Source: Liolophura sinensis (lineage: Eukaryota > Mollusca > Polyplacophora > Chitonida > Chitonidae). Taken from it: a stretch of 64,000 nucleotides of DNA. The notes beneath the pieces are model-generated. The model was not told where the DNA came from, did no database searches, and saw only the letters and a program-made list of their open reading frames with translations. The stretch is from the NCBI RefSeq assembly GCF_032854445.1, contig NC_088302.1, positions 20,329,338 through 20,393,337 of the forward strand, read 5' to 3'. The position numbers were made by a program, and so were the translations under genes. The first letter of the stretch is position 1. Each line of letters opens with the position of its first letter. Below, piece after piece: positions 29,001-44,000 of this stretch.

Positions 29001-32000
29001 CTCAGTGTTCTCAACACTGGATGACCCAAGGTATAAGTTGATATACAAGATTTTTACCATGCCCAGTCGATTAGACTGCAGTGACATGTTTTTTCTCACG
29101 TGCCACACGAAAGGCGGGGACCTGTTTTGCCTTCAACTCTACCGAAACGCGACCACTTACCTTGGCATACGTGATTATTTCTTCGAAAGCTCTTTTCATA
29201 CTGTCTTTGGGACGGGCGCCGCCACGTTGTATAACTTAATAGTTATTAGCTATTACTTGAATAAATAATTCATTTTTGATCTGAATGTCTGTGAGTAATT
29301 CAGACACAGTTAGGTGCTTGACATATATATGGATTTAGATTCAAAGAATCTGAAAATACTTATTAAATATCTGATAGTCCTCAAACACCAATTATCCTCA
29401 ATTTTGGGGGGCAAATCACTGCGCTGATGGCGCCCATCTATACACGAGCCTTGTTTTAGTGTCATCGGATCACGTAAAAAAGGTGCGTGATCTTGAATGT
29501 CTTTTGTACGTCTGGAACATGGTGAGACAGGTGATTGGCAAAATAATGTGAACCAAAATTGCCTAACATTTCTGACAAGTCACCCGGTACATTAAGACTT
29601 ATTTACCTTTAAAAACAGAAGAGTTTGGGCTTGAAACTCTCCTATTACACTGAGCAACCAAACCTTCACATGCATGTACCTGTTCTAAATCAAGATGACT
29701 GGCAGGCAGAGACTTCATCACCTCTTTGTACACTTCTTTTATCTCATTCTCCAGAAACAGGTTCTTGTCCAGCTGATTTATAGCGCTGCCTGAAATCTGA
29801 TGGCGTTTAAAGATCAGGCTTAGGATCAGTCTGCACGTATTCGTGTTTTTAATGTGTTAAACAATAACGAGTATGCCGAAAACCTGTGCAAATCATTACC
29901 CAAATTAACAAGCCTTTATGTAAAAGAAAGTTCCCACGATACAATATTACACTCTGTACAAATATCCATAAAAGTACAAATAAGTCTACTTTTTGGGGGG
30001 GTCTGGAAGCGAAGCAGAGTAATATGAGGGCATTTCTGAGGCGGTGAAAATTGTCACTGATTCACCTAAGTAGTTTCAGTGTAGGGGTGTTCTGCCACAG
30101 TGTGTTTTAGCATCTCCATAAGGTTTTCTTCTATTAGGGTACGTAAACCCGCCGAGAGCATCGTTATTGTGAAGAACAATAATTAGTCCATAAGATACCA
30201 GTCAAATAATGTTTTTTTGCCATAAAATTTTACTGTTGTCCGTTAGCACGCTTTAGCTACAGGATACAAAATGGTCGCATTTCCAGTGCTTCTGCCAAAC
30301 CATGATTTAAAAAAAAATTGTTCGTTGCGGGTAACGCGACAAATTCACACAGGAAGTAATGTGTGAATTTCTTTCTTCCGAAGACAAACATTCCTCAACC
30401 CAAACCACTGCACTACTACGATTTACCGAAATTAAGTTCAGTATTTCAGGTTTGCTCTCACCGGAGTCAGAAGAAAATCCATTTCATCCACTACGTTACA
30501 GCACACTGATCTTCACACTATGAATGTAAACATCTAACAATGGCATCATTTAAAACCTAATGTTTTGCAACTGATAGTTACAAATCTGTTGGACCTACCA
30601 TTTAATACCACTAGTCAGTGTGGTTCAGTAGTGCTCAAGTCAGCGCATTGTTAGATCAGTTGATCTACATTCGCGCTGCTAATACAATCCTGCAACTGCA
30701 CTGCACAATAACCAGATCCCTCATAAACCCATGGGTTAAATATATATATTTTTTTAAACTTATTACTGGGTGTGAGAACACACAGGTCAGATGCAGTTAG
30801 AACAAATCTTGAACCAGTCAGAACTATCTTGCAAACTGGTAGCTTTAAGTAATATATAAACTGTTGGTGCCTTGCATGTGATGTGTATTAATTACCTCCT
30901 CCTCAAGGTGATTGTAGACCGTGGCATATCTATCCAGAGTGAGTGACGACATACAAACTCTCTCAGACACACGAATATCTGACGTCTTCACAGCCATCTG
31001 AAACCACAACTCACATTTTGTCAATGCAGAATAGCTCAGAAGAGGGGAGTTATGAGATCGAACTCTTTTGTTGCTAAAGGTAAAAAACGTCTTACTGTAT
31101 CATGTGACTTGTTAGGTACCTTTTGTATTAATCTAATAATAACTGTCTCGTATTTCAGAGGCACAAATGACAAGTCTTTCCTTCAAGAATTTCATAAGTT
31201 TACAAATATTCAGCTCTTCGATTTTTTTTTCATTGTTTGTCTACTCTAAATAACATTTGTGAAGCTTTTTTCAGATGCCCATTTTATAGTAAACGCAATC
31301 AAAAACAGTTTCTGACTGGTCACATGGTAAAATATGACTTTTTTTTTACCTTTAACGATTGAGGGTTTCAAACTTGAAACTCCCTTATTCAACATCCATA
31401 CTTGTAAGTGACATATACATACTTCAAGTCAAACGATATACAGAAAGATACACCATATATCCTTTCAAAGCACTCCAGGCTGAAAGCTGATAAATGAGTC
31501 TACACTTATTACACTTTCTGCTTTAATATCTTACTTTGTTTCGCTTTTTATTGATATTGAAAATACTGTATTTCACGTAAAAATGCGCTTTTATGAGCAT
31601 ATAAAGACCTTAAAATGATACTTTAGACGCCGACACATTTTTATAAGAAATTTATCAAATCTCACAAAAAAAAAAAGAAGCTAAGTGGCTCTATATGGAT
31701 GTGTCATTTAAAAAATGCTGAACTCTTGGTGAAATACAATACTCATATAATACTATCAGGTATGATTCATGTAATTTCTGGATATAAAAAGGCATCGGAC
31801 GTTACATGTTAATGATTCTCTGTTGTACTTCTTACCTGGTTGTTAGGCTTGGTGGTGACAGTAGCAGGCTGTGGGTGAACTGGGGGTTTTATGTCCAACC
31901 TGACACAAAAATTGTACAATTTCCGAAATTCAAGTTTTATCTTGCTTTCAAATAATTCAGCTATAAAAGCTTTCCTTAAAATGACAGCAGCCAGACAAAT

Positions 32001-35000
32001 TAAAAAAAAATTCAAAAACTGATATGTACAGTTGATTAAGATCTCTTCAAAACAAAATTTTCTCCACAAAATAGCAAAGTGAACCATCACAGATTTCTGA
32101 AATTTTTTTGCTGACTACAGGCTCATGTTACTGTACGCACTACCCATTTAGACCAGTTTCATGAAGTGTACTTAATGTCAAGTAGCTCTTTAATAGCTAA
32201 GTGCACTTCATATAATCTCTACAACTTACAGTATGCTATCAGGGTAGTTAAGTATTTAACTAGTGAAGTGTGCTTCATGAAAATGATCTCAGGCAGCAGA
32301 CCAATTCACATGACTGATTCCTTTAATATAGATGAATTACAAGACTTTCCATTTTTTCACAAAAATGTTTTCACAGGCTTTTTTTCTTTTGTTAACGTAA
32401 AAATCGAGTGTGAAAGTTTACATAGTTTCCATAGTTTAGAAATCTTTACAACTGTCAAATGTAACACTGCTCAGAGAATGCTGATCACTAATCTTTTTTT
32501 GTTTTTAGAATGTGTCATCACTGGGGGTGCCATTATTCATGTTAAAACAATATAAGTGTTTCTTTGACATCACTGACCGTCAGTTGAATGAATTAGGACA
32601 TCTTAACATTCCATAATCCACAGGGATCAAGCCATGATGTTTTGAGCAAATTACGAACCATCAAGATCTTAGTGGGAGTTTTTTCTGGCCAAACATAACC
32701 TGCTAATTGCATACATGTACACAAAATAACCCTAAAATGTAACACAATCATCACCCTGTATTTACTCTGATCATGGTCAGTATCAGATCAAAAACCTTTG
32801 CAGTTTCTTTTTAGGATTTCGTGTGCATATATACCACATACTTGTCTTGGATGAGTGCTTCTCTTTGTGCCTCTTCAAGTTCATTCATCTGTTTCTCCAG
32901 TCTGTTCTGTAGATCATCGTGCTTCTTGCCACGTGTCATTGCCTGCAAGAACAAAACAAACAAGATTATATCCTTTTTAAAGAGCCAAGGTAGATGTAGG
33001 TTAGAAGACTGAAGATGCCTGTCTTAACATAGGTACATAATCAGAAATGTTGAAGGCAAAGAAAACATTAACATGAAATATACAGTACTAAACCACTGAA
33101 TGCTGTCCTGGAAAATAGTTTGATTCACTGCTTTTGAAAATTTAGAGTAAAATGCATTTGAAGTATGGGATAACACTCATATTTTTCAACTGAAATAGTT
33201 TGTTTCAAAGTCTATCAGGTAAATGCACTCATACGTTTAGTTCTATACATGTATATGCATGTCTAATGTAGAAAATTAGCAGTCTGTATATGTGGAGTGG
33301 CAAAACTACTAGAACAAAATGTCATATGTGACAAGCCAGAAAAAGTCAATCTGGTATTCCATGTTTCAAATTCTTTTTACTTATTTGAAAAAATTCCCCA
33401 TAAATACAAATGAATAACATCAAGATTGCCAGTAGATAACAATGACATCAGATACATGTAGCAGATAACAATGACATCAACACAGGTAGCAGATAACAAT
33501 GACATCAACACAGGTAGCAGACAACAATGACGTCAACACAGGTAGCAGACAACAATGACGTCAACACAGGTAGCAGACAACAATGACGTCAACATAGGTA
33601 CTATCGATAATACCACCACAAATAGCCCATAACAAATATTTATTATTTATATAATGGTGAAATGTCAGGATTTCCTTCAGTGATTAAAGTGATATTTTCA
33701 CACAGTTAAATAATTATCATTTTTGTTTGATACATTTTGATATCTCACACTCAGATGCCATGGAGTCAAAATAGAAACATTTTGTTTTATGACATTCGAA
33801 TCCGAACTCAGCGGGATGACGTCACAATACGAGTTTGTTCAACTTTAACAATTCCATGGCAAGCAAAAAGACACATGTCATAGAAGATGTCATGTAGGAA
33901 GACATGCTATAGTACACAGGTCTGTGAAGGTCTACAGCTAAAACTTGCTCAAATACCTAAAAATATGATATTGTCAAAATATAAATAATTTATTTATTTA
34001 TTTGATTGGTGTTTTACCCCGCACTCAAGAATATTTCACTTATACGACGGCGGCCAGCATTATGGTGGGTGGAAACCGGGCAGAGCCCGGGGAAACCCAC
34101 GACCATCCGCAGGTTGCTGAAAGACCTTCCCACTTACGGCCAGAGAGGAAGCCAGCATGAGCTGGACTTGAACTCACAGCGACAGCATTGGTGAGAGGCT
34201 CATTACGCTGTGCTAGCGCGCTAACCAACTGAGCCACGGAGGACCCCCAAAATATAAATAAAATAAATAGAATATTGTGTAAAGAACGTTGAATACAATT
34301 AATGATAGCCCATTCAGCATCTTGTGGGTTATCATTTCCATTCCTCTCACAAAATGTTTATGGTTTTCAAGCTTAACTGTGCAATATTCTCCATATAAGC
34401 TAGCAGCTAGAACCTTAGGACGTCACAATGGTGTGAGGACAGCTGAGCACTGAGCACTTAGCACTGAGATCGGTTAGCCATATTCCCAGCTTGGCTTCCA
34501 CATTAACCACTCTGAACGGTTATATACACTACCGTGGAATTCAGTCCTGTCAACTGTGCTGTCTCTAAAGTGACAACGCTGTATGCCACAAAGTGTCCTG
34601 CGATCTTAAAGTAATTCTGAATTCACATCACCTCATTATGTGGGAATAATACAGACCATAACATCACAAATAGAACAACTGTAACCGACGCATCCACTCA
34701 GACCGCATCAGAACTTTGCCAGAAGCCATTTTCAAATCACGTGACTCAGTGGCTAGGGTGGACTCGGCTGCTCTTCCCATAATTAAGAACATCTGTCTCC
34801 ACAATATAATAGATTATAGTTCATTTCTGTTCATTATTAACATACAAATTAAAGCTAAGGCTCCCAAACAATTTGTCAATCACCCTTTAAATTGTGTACA
34901 TCTCATTGGTTTCAATCAAATGATTCCACAAGTTCATCTTTTTCCAGATGATGCTGAGTGCGGCCGACTCTAATTGAAAATGACGGTGAGCGCAGTTTGG

Positions 35001-38000
35001 TTTGCTGGCGATGTAACAGATACATATGTGTTAATTGTGACCTTATGGTCTTTATTATTCATGAATAACCAGATGATATGAAGTAAGAATCGATCTCAGA
35101 TCTGAACAATATCAACACTCTGTACAAACTAGAACCTAAGAATGGAATCACAACAGCTAACACCTTAACATGTAAACAATGACATCAAGATAGCTCGCAC
35201 CTCAACATGTAAACAATGACATCAAGACAGCTAGCACCTTAACTTGTAAGAATGACATCAAGATAGCTCGCACCTCAACATGTAAACAATGACATCAAGA
35301 CAGCTAGCACCTTAACTTGTAACAATGACATCAAGACAGCTCGCACCTCAACATGTAAACAATTGCATCAAGACAGCTAGCACCTTAACTTGTAAGAATG
35401 ACATCAAGATAGCTCGCACCTCAACATGTAAACAATGACATCAAGACAGCTAGCACCTTAACTTGTAACAATGACATCAAGACAGCTAGCACCTTAACAT
35501 GTAATAATGGGATCAAGACAGTCAGCCTCTTAACATGTAACAATGACATCAAGACAGCTGGCACCTTAACATATAACAATGATATCAAGACAGCTTGTAC
35601 CTAATGTGACATCAAGCACCTTAACATGTAACAATGACATCAGAACAGCTTGCATCTTAACTTGTAACAATGACATCAAGACAGCTAGCACCATAACATG
35701 TAACAATGACATCAGGACAGCTCGCACCTTAACTTGTAACAATGACATCAAGACAGCTAGTACCTCAACATAAAGCAATGAAATCAGGGGCAGCCGCTAC
35801 CTTAACATGTAACAATGACATCAGGACAGCTAGCACCTAAACATGTAACAATGACATCAACACCTTAACATAGAGCAATGACATCAGGACAACCACCACC
35901 TTAACATGTAACAATGACATTTGTAATTCTTGAACTTTTTCGCATGGTTAAAAAGTGTTTATTCAAGCATATTCTGAAGGGATGATTATTCTGTGTTCAC
36001 TGATAAAATTATACATTTTGGACGGTTTTGTCCACACAATCAAATTATAAACATGCATAAAATAAAATTCCACAGAAATTTGCTCCTTCGCATGCCAAAA
36101 GGTTGAGGGATTAGGGTACATGTAGAACTGAACATGACAATGAGGTCAACAAAGTGAACACCTCACGTAAGACTGACTTGATGAAAACACCTAGCCCAAA
36201 CCTCAAACAAACTCTTAACACTGACCTGAAGGAGGACGGGAAGGTCATCGTCGTCTTTCTTGCCCTGTTTGTGGTCCTCGTCAATCTCTCGGGACCTAGC
36301 CATCAGCTGCTCCAGGTCACTGGTTCTGTCTGTTCCACATTTTTCCTCCTCCTTAACGCACTGTTCATCCTAACAATGAAATAAAACATGCAACGGAACA
36401 TCCATCTACAACTTGAAATCAGTCAATTGTCAAACTCCCCTTTGACACACTTTAAAGAGACATACGATTTCTTGGCAGCAAAATGGAACCCTTTAGTTTT
36501 GCCTATATGTTAACACTGGTTAATCACAGTTTCAAACAGAAAGTATCATAGAATCAACACACCTGGTGGAAAACACCATTTCGTGTGTTGGTGGAACTCA
36601 ACACCTTGACCTTGGCTAATTTCAGATTTAGGTTCACCAATGTCCTCAAAATTTCTGTTAGGTATTTCAGGACTTCTAATATAATGTTACACATTTATCA
36701 AATTTTATCACTGTAAAATTTGATGATTCTTAACATTTCACTTCTAGTACTGTAATTCTTCAACTTTTCCATGTTTACATGGTGTTTATTCAAGCATATT
36801 CTGAAGGCATTACTCTGTGTAGACTGATAAAGGTATACTTTCTACGAAGCCCTGAAATCAAGCAATGAAGTTTTGTCTCCAAATTTCAAAACATGTGCTA
36901 AAATTTCATCTTTCTCTTTCATTTGCAAAAAGGTTGAAGAATTAGGGTGATATCTCAACTGGACGAAAAAGACATACAGACAGACACCATCAAAGTATAA
37001 ATATTGTTCGCTCTGTTTTCATGGAAGCGGGGGGATAAAATTATACGAAGCAATAAAAGACAAAGAATGCGATACACAGTGTCCAAAATCACATGGTTAA
37101 AGAAAATCCTGGTATTAATCCCTTTCACAAAGGGAAACACATATATTCCCAGCCTACTTGTTAGCATGTGATCAGTGAATCCAAAGTTCTATACTCCATG
37201 TATCTCACTTACCACCTTACGAGCATTCTTTGTCCCTGTCAAAAGATCAGCTATGTTGTATGTGGCATCCTGAGCAACTTTCTCATTGGAGAGAGATAAT
37301 TCTTCCTTCAGACTTTCTCCATAACCTTTCAGAAGTGGCACAGACTGGCACCGCTGTGAAGCAAACACATTCATCCCATACCACAGGTGTAGAAAAGCTA
37401 TCTAATAGATGTAGCTTATTTGATTGGTGTTTTATGCCTTACTCAAGAATATTTCACAAATACAATGCCAGAAATCCACAACCATCCGCAGGTTGCTGAC
37501 AGACCTTACCATGTATGGCTATCACATATAAATGTAGATGAAATAAATTATTTTTTCTTTTACATGAATGAATAGAATTTTTTCAAGAAGTAATAACAAA
37601 ACTGAGATTAAATATATACATAACATGTGAAACATTGGACATATTGGAACTACAACCGAGGAACATAAAAACAAAAGTACATGTAAAATCTTCATTAACA
37701 GGGTACATTGGTTACAATAATTAGGGTCTGCCAAAGAAATTGCCAGCGTATACAGTTGCCCTTCTGACATCACTGAAATTGCCAGGTTCGTATGCAGGTA
37801 CATTTGTGATATGACAGAGCATTGCCAGGGCATACAGCTAGACTTGTGATGTACACTGGAATAGTCCGGTTCAGATGCAGGCATATTTGTGATATAACAC
37901 AGACACAGCCAGAATATACAGCTAGATTTGTGATACACCCAGGTATACAGCAATGTGTAGACTATGTTACCTGTGTCATTATGAGTTTTCTGGACTCTTG

Positions 38001-41000
38001 CTCAAGGATACTGAAACATATAAAATGAAATTCAGTGAAATATAAAATGAGTGAGTGAGTGAGTGAGTGCTTGGGGTTTAATGTCGTGCTTTACAATTTT
38101 TCAGTCATATGACTGCGAAGGAATCCTTAGAGTGCATGTAATGTGCCTCCTTGTTGCAGGACGGATTTCCACCGCTCTTTTATCTAGTGCTGCTTCACTG
38201 AGACACCTTACTGAAGGCAAGTAAGTGATCCCGCCCGAGTCATAATACTGATAGGGGTCAACCAGTCGTTGCACTATCCCCATTACGCTGAATGCCAAGC
38301 GACGAAGTAACAACTTCCTCTTTTAAGGTCAGGTGTGACTCGGCCCAGGATTGATCCTGGTCTTCCGCTCCCGAGGCGAATATAAAATGAAAATCAATGT
38401 AATGTAAAATGCCATTCAGTGTGCCCCATGCCTACAAAGGAAATGCTAACCCTTGTTGAGAATACATGTACAATACCTCAGTAGTCTAATCATCGCAAAA
38501 TGGTTTGATAACACAGTCAACACACCACTGGGCAAAGCTGAACTTCTGATTTCACAACTTACTGAGTTTCCCTTGTAGTCTAAATCTAACAAACAAACTT
38601 ATCAACACAATGAAAAACTGTCTTTATAGATATCTATCTTTAAAAATGCAGTATATATGCAGTTACTGCAGTTTAATCGAAATTTAGCTTTCATGCACAA
38701 CAACTTACAAAGAGTCTGTAAATTCAGTATGAGAAATCCTGCTCGGAATGTCCATTACATGTACATCTGAAAGTTAAAAAAAGTGAAACTAGATGAAATA
38801 ATACCATGAGTAATAAAATCTGCTTAACTGTTATAATAATCCCAGTTCAGAAACCCAGGAACCAAAATATATGTACCTTTTTGAGATACAAAGTGGTACT
38901 TAAAAATCATCAGACCACAAAATTTACTCATACTTGCTACTTTTACATTTAACAAGGAAACATTTAACAACGAAAGAGTTACAATTTTATCTGCTGCAAA
39001 CAGCTCTAATCAGCTCTTTGTGAATACTTTTTTTTATCTGATTGGTGTTTTATGACATATTCAAGAGTATTTCACTTCTACAACAGCAGCCAGAATTACT
39101 TTGTGCGGAAACCTGGACGAGCTCACGGGAAATCCAAGACCATTCGCAGGTTCCTGGCAGACCTTCCCACGTACAGCCGTACAGGAAGCCAGCATGAGCT
39201 CACAGCGACAGCATTAGTCTCTATATGTATAAGTTGGTCAGTCACATTTTGACATGCCATCTTTTAACATGGGTCATTTACATAAGGACAGCACTGAATG
39301 AAAGATGACCTCTACTGTTTGCTTGCTTTTTTCCTTTGTCGTGTTTGCTGAATATCAAAATCATAGACTATACACTACAGTATATTAACAACTTAAAAAG
39401 TCGCCAAAGACACTGTTTTTTTGTTTTCATTACCTTCTGATAGAGTCCTGTCTATCAAGCCTTCTGGTATTGCATCCAAAAGGCGACATAGTTTGCTAGT
39501 GTCCAACTGTGGCATCTGGTCACAAAGCTGTCAATTACATAGAGAGACAGTGTTATGTTCTTGTAGAATAGAAATACCCATAAATGGAAACAAAGTTGTC
39601 ACCAAATATTAGTGAGACAGGGCCACAATGTTGGTACATGTACAAGTACGTTGAATTTTCAAATAACACTACTCATCAATCAATCATATAGGCCTAAAGA
39701 TGGCGCTTTGTAATCCAGTGTTTTACGAAATTCTACTCAGCTCCAAAAAGTTTACATACAATGCCAGTAACACAGCGCAATATTCACCGAAGATAGAGTA
39801 CAATATGTATTGTACGAAACAATGACCGACAGTTTTAACGCAAAAGGCCTCACAAACTCCTGAAATTACTCAGTGGGTGCTTTAAAGTCAGCTCTGCCAC
39901 TACATAACTGATACAATGCTGAATATACAAGCATGTTAGAATTTTCAAATAACGTTGCCAAACAATGAAGGGAAAGGTACATGTATACATGGGATTTTGT
40001 AACTGTTTTCAGAAGTTTCTACTCAGTACCAATTTAGAATTCTAAATACAATGACAATAACACCGTGCAGTAAAGATAAAAACTATGTATTGTAAACAAT
40101 GACTGCATTTTCACAAAAAAGGATTTTCACTGACCTCTTGAAGTTCCTGATAGGGTGTTTTTAACCTTCGATGCCCAACACCTCTATTTGGTCGTATCGA
40201 CTCCATCTGAAGGCCACAATACAATCAGTAAAAAGTCGGGGAAAACCCCAAAACAACACATGATCTTCTAGTCATCTTGTCATTTTATTTCATTTATTTA
40301 AACAAAAGCTGTATATGTGATTTATTTATTTATCTGATTGGTAGACTTTAACTCATGGTGTCAGCATTGCCAAGAGTCACAGGGCTATGCTAGCACACTA
40401 AGATATGTTGATTTCTAAATTACTTGATACAAGTCACTAACTTCAAGTCACTTTTCACCCAGCTGCCTATTTAATTTGACCTCTGCAATGGCATAATAAC
40501 TTTGAAACATGCAGGGCCTGCTTGATTTGTCATGTATCTGGTCATGTGCCGGTCAGGCGACATGAAACAATTAACCCGGTGATGACATTAACATGGTGTC
40601 AAATGTTGTACTGAGTGCCACAATCTTGCAAATCAGTGAAACTATCAGCGATACAGATCATGATGATGAGAAAAAAGCTGGAAGTTTGGTCAAAAAATAA
40701 CACAATCACAACAGTGTCTAACAGCAAATTCATTATAACTGTGATTCTACAGCTATTATAAGGCCTCACTCAGACATGCATCCACGATTCTGCGCCGATG
40801 CTCACCACTCCTGCCAAAGCTTGAGTAAATCAACCAATCTTGCTGCGGCGAAGTGAGAAGCGGCATACGCCATATAGCTAGCTGGTTGCAAATCAAGCAG
40901 ACCCGCAGAGATGAATGTATCTCTTCGAAAAAATACAACCAGGTCTACATTAGTGAACAATCTCTCTACCACAACTTTTTGTAAACAACTTTCAGCCACT

Positions 41001-44000
41001 AAAGTGTTGATTACTTGGTATTCAAGCAGTTCAATATTCATTGAATTGTCATTCACACATGTTTTTGACATGTCCATGACAGCCTGGATTCAGAGATCAG
41101 TATCTTTAACGATTTCACATTCAGACAAAGATCAGAGAAACTGTATTCAAACGGTCATCCACAAAAGCCTATATTCACATAGAGATCAGTGCCTATCATC
41201 ATCCCACATTCAGACAAAGATCAGAGGGTCTGTATTCAAACGGTTATCCATGACAGCCTATATTCACACAGAGATCAGTATCTATAATCATCCCACATTC
41301 AGACAAAGATCAGAGAAACTGTATTCAAACGGTTATCCACGACAGCCTATATTCACACAGAGATCAGTATCTATAATCATCCCACATTCAGACAAAGATC
41401 AGAGGGTCTGTATTCAAACGGCTATCCACGACAGCCTATATTCACACAGAGATCAGTGCCTATCATCATCCCACATTCAGACAAAGATCAGAGGGTCTGT
41501 ATTCAAACGGTTATCCACGACAGCCTATATTCACACAGAGATCAGTATCTATAATCATCCTACATTCAGACAAAGATCAGAGGGTCTGTATTCAAACGGT
41601 TATCCACGACAGCCTATATTCACACAGAGATCAGTATCTATAATCATCCTACATTCAGACAAAGATCAGAGGGTCTGTATTCAAATGGTCATCCGCGACA
41701 GCCTCTATTTACAGAGATCAGTATCTATAATCACACCATATACAGACAAAGATCAAAGGGTCTGTATTCAGAAAGTGATACAGGATATCCTGTAATGGCA
41801 CAGCAGTCTGTACCAGATGTACAGATCACATTCAGATGAAGATCAGTGAGTCAGCATTCAGACAGTAATCCACATCCTGTACGTAATCACACAGCAGTCA
41901 GTACCAAATGTCAGACAAAGATCAGTGAGTCTGCATTCAGACAGTGATCCATGATATCATGTAATCACACAGAAGCCAGTACCAGACAGTGAGACCACAT
42001 TCAAACAAGGGTCAGCCAGTCTACATTCGAACAAGGATCAGCGAGTCTACATTCAGACAGTGATCCATGACATCCTGTAATCATACAGAAGTCAGTACCA
42101 TGCGGTGAGACCACATTCAAACAAAGATCATTGAAGTCTGCATTCAGACAGTGATTCATGACATCTGTAATCACACAGAAGTCAGCACCAGATGGTGAGA
42201 CCACATTCACACAAAGATCATTGAAGTCTGCATTCAGACAGTGATTCATGACATCTGTAATCACACAGAAGTCAGCACCAGATGGTGAGACCACATTCAC
42301 ACAAAGATCATTGAAGTCTGCATTCAGACAGTGATTCATGACATCTGTAATCACACAGAAGTCAGCACCAGATGGTGAGACCACATTCACACAAAGATCA
42401 TTGAAGTCTGCATTCAGGCAGTGATTCATGACATCTGTAATCACACAGAAGTCAGCACCAGATGGTGAGACCACATTCACACAGAGATCATCGAGTCTAC
42501 ATTCAGACAGCGATTCATGACATCTGTAATCACACAGAAGTCAGCACCAGATGGTGAGACCACATTCACACAAAGATCATTGAAGTCTGCATTCAGACAG
42601 TGATTCATGACTTCTGTAATCACACAGAAGTCAGCACCAGATGGTGACACAACATTCACACAAAGATCATTGAGTCTACATTCAGACAGTGATTCACGCC
42701 ATCTGTAATCACACAGAAGTCAGCACCAGAAGGTGAGACAACATTCAAACAAAGATCATCGAGTCTACATTCAGACAGTGATTCAAGCCATCTGTAATCA
42801 CACAGAAGTGAGCCCCAGATGGTGAGACCACATTCACACAAAGATCATTGAACTCTGCATTCAGACAGTGATTCACAACATCTGTAATCACAGAGAAGTC
42901 AGCACCAGATGGTGAGACCACATTCACACAAAGATCATTGAAGTCTGCATTCAGACAGTGATTCATGACATCTGTAATCACACAGAAGTCAGCACCAGAT
43001 GGTGACACAACATTCACACAAAGATCATTGAGTCTACATTCAGACAGTGATTCACGCTATCTGTAATCACACAGAAGTCAGCACCAGAAGGTGAGACAAC
43101 ATTCACACAAAGATCATCGAGTCTACATTCAGACAGCGATTCAAGCCATCTGTAATCACACAGAAGTGAGCCCCAGATGGTGAGACCACATTCACACAAA
43201 GATCATTGAACTCTGCATTCAGACAGTGATTCACAACATCTGTAATCACAGAGAAGTCAGCACCAGACGGTGAGACCACATTCACACAAAAATCAGAGGG
43301 TTATCCACGACATCCTGTTATCATATGGTGATTTCACATTCAGGCAAAGATCAGTGAGTCTGTATTGAAGTAAATCACCATTTTACATTAACATTTATCA
43401 CAAATCACATCACATTACGGACAACTGTGTGTGTACCAGAGAGTTGAAGGACAGAAGATTGAAGCGATGGGGAGATGATGCAGATGATGCAACTGATGCA
43501 GCTGACGCGGCTCGACCACAGCTTTGCATGTCTGCCACAATATACCGACGCACTGTCAGGATGTTCAGGCTGAAGAGAAAAAAACAAAAAAAAAACAAGT
43601 TTATTATATGGGTAAATAGCACTGAATTTTTTCGTAATTATTGTTTAGTTTGCAGCAAAAGCTGGAAACAAATCCCTCAGATTACAAAGCTCTCCCAATC
43701 TTATTTATATATAGAGTTTATAAAAACATTTGGACCATAATACTGGTCTCATACTCAAAAGTTAAGCACATATTATGTGCTACAGGTAAGTTGCTTTTCT
43801 GTTTCGTTCCATCTTCAGTCATGACCCAGGAAGGTTTCTTCTCTACACTAAAAGACTGCTAACCTACCTCCTGCTTTAACCATGCAATAAACACTTCAGG
43901 CATAAACACACACTTACAGCTTATTGGCATCCAAGGCTAGTTGAGCTTTTAGCCTGCACATGTTTGCTGGTCCACTGAAGATACCTCTTCTGTTAAGAAC

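Noticed and set aside
33431-35920. Possible CRISPR-like arrays
   Set aside because: Units are contiguous tandem repeats without unique spacers, in an intron of an animal gene.
36154-36384. Plus-strand frame around 36.2-36.4 kb
   Set aside because: It is antisense to a CCDC87 coding exon (36226-36369) whose phases join both neighbours.
40911-41795. 294-codon plus-strand open frame
   Set aside because: It is created by an 89-base tandem unit lacking stops in all three frames; the peptide merely cycles through the three readings of the unit. No domain, no splice or start context.
42001-43285. Several minus-strand frames with a repeated 30-residue peptide (MNVVSPSGADFCVITDVMNH...)
   Set aside because: They follow from a 90-base tandem unit that happens to be a multiple of three. 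Frames break wherever unit length changes, and the array lies in a CCDC87 intron on the same strand between two phase-compatible exons.
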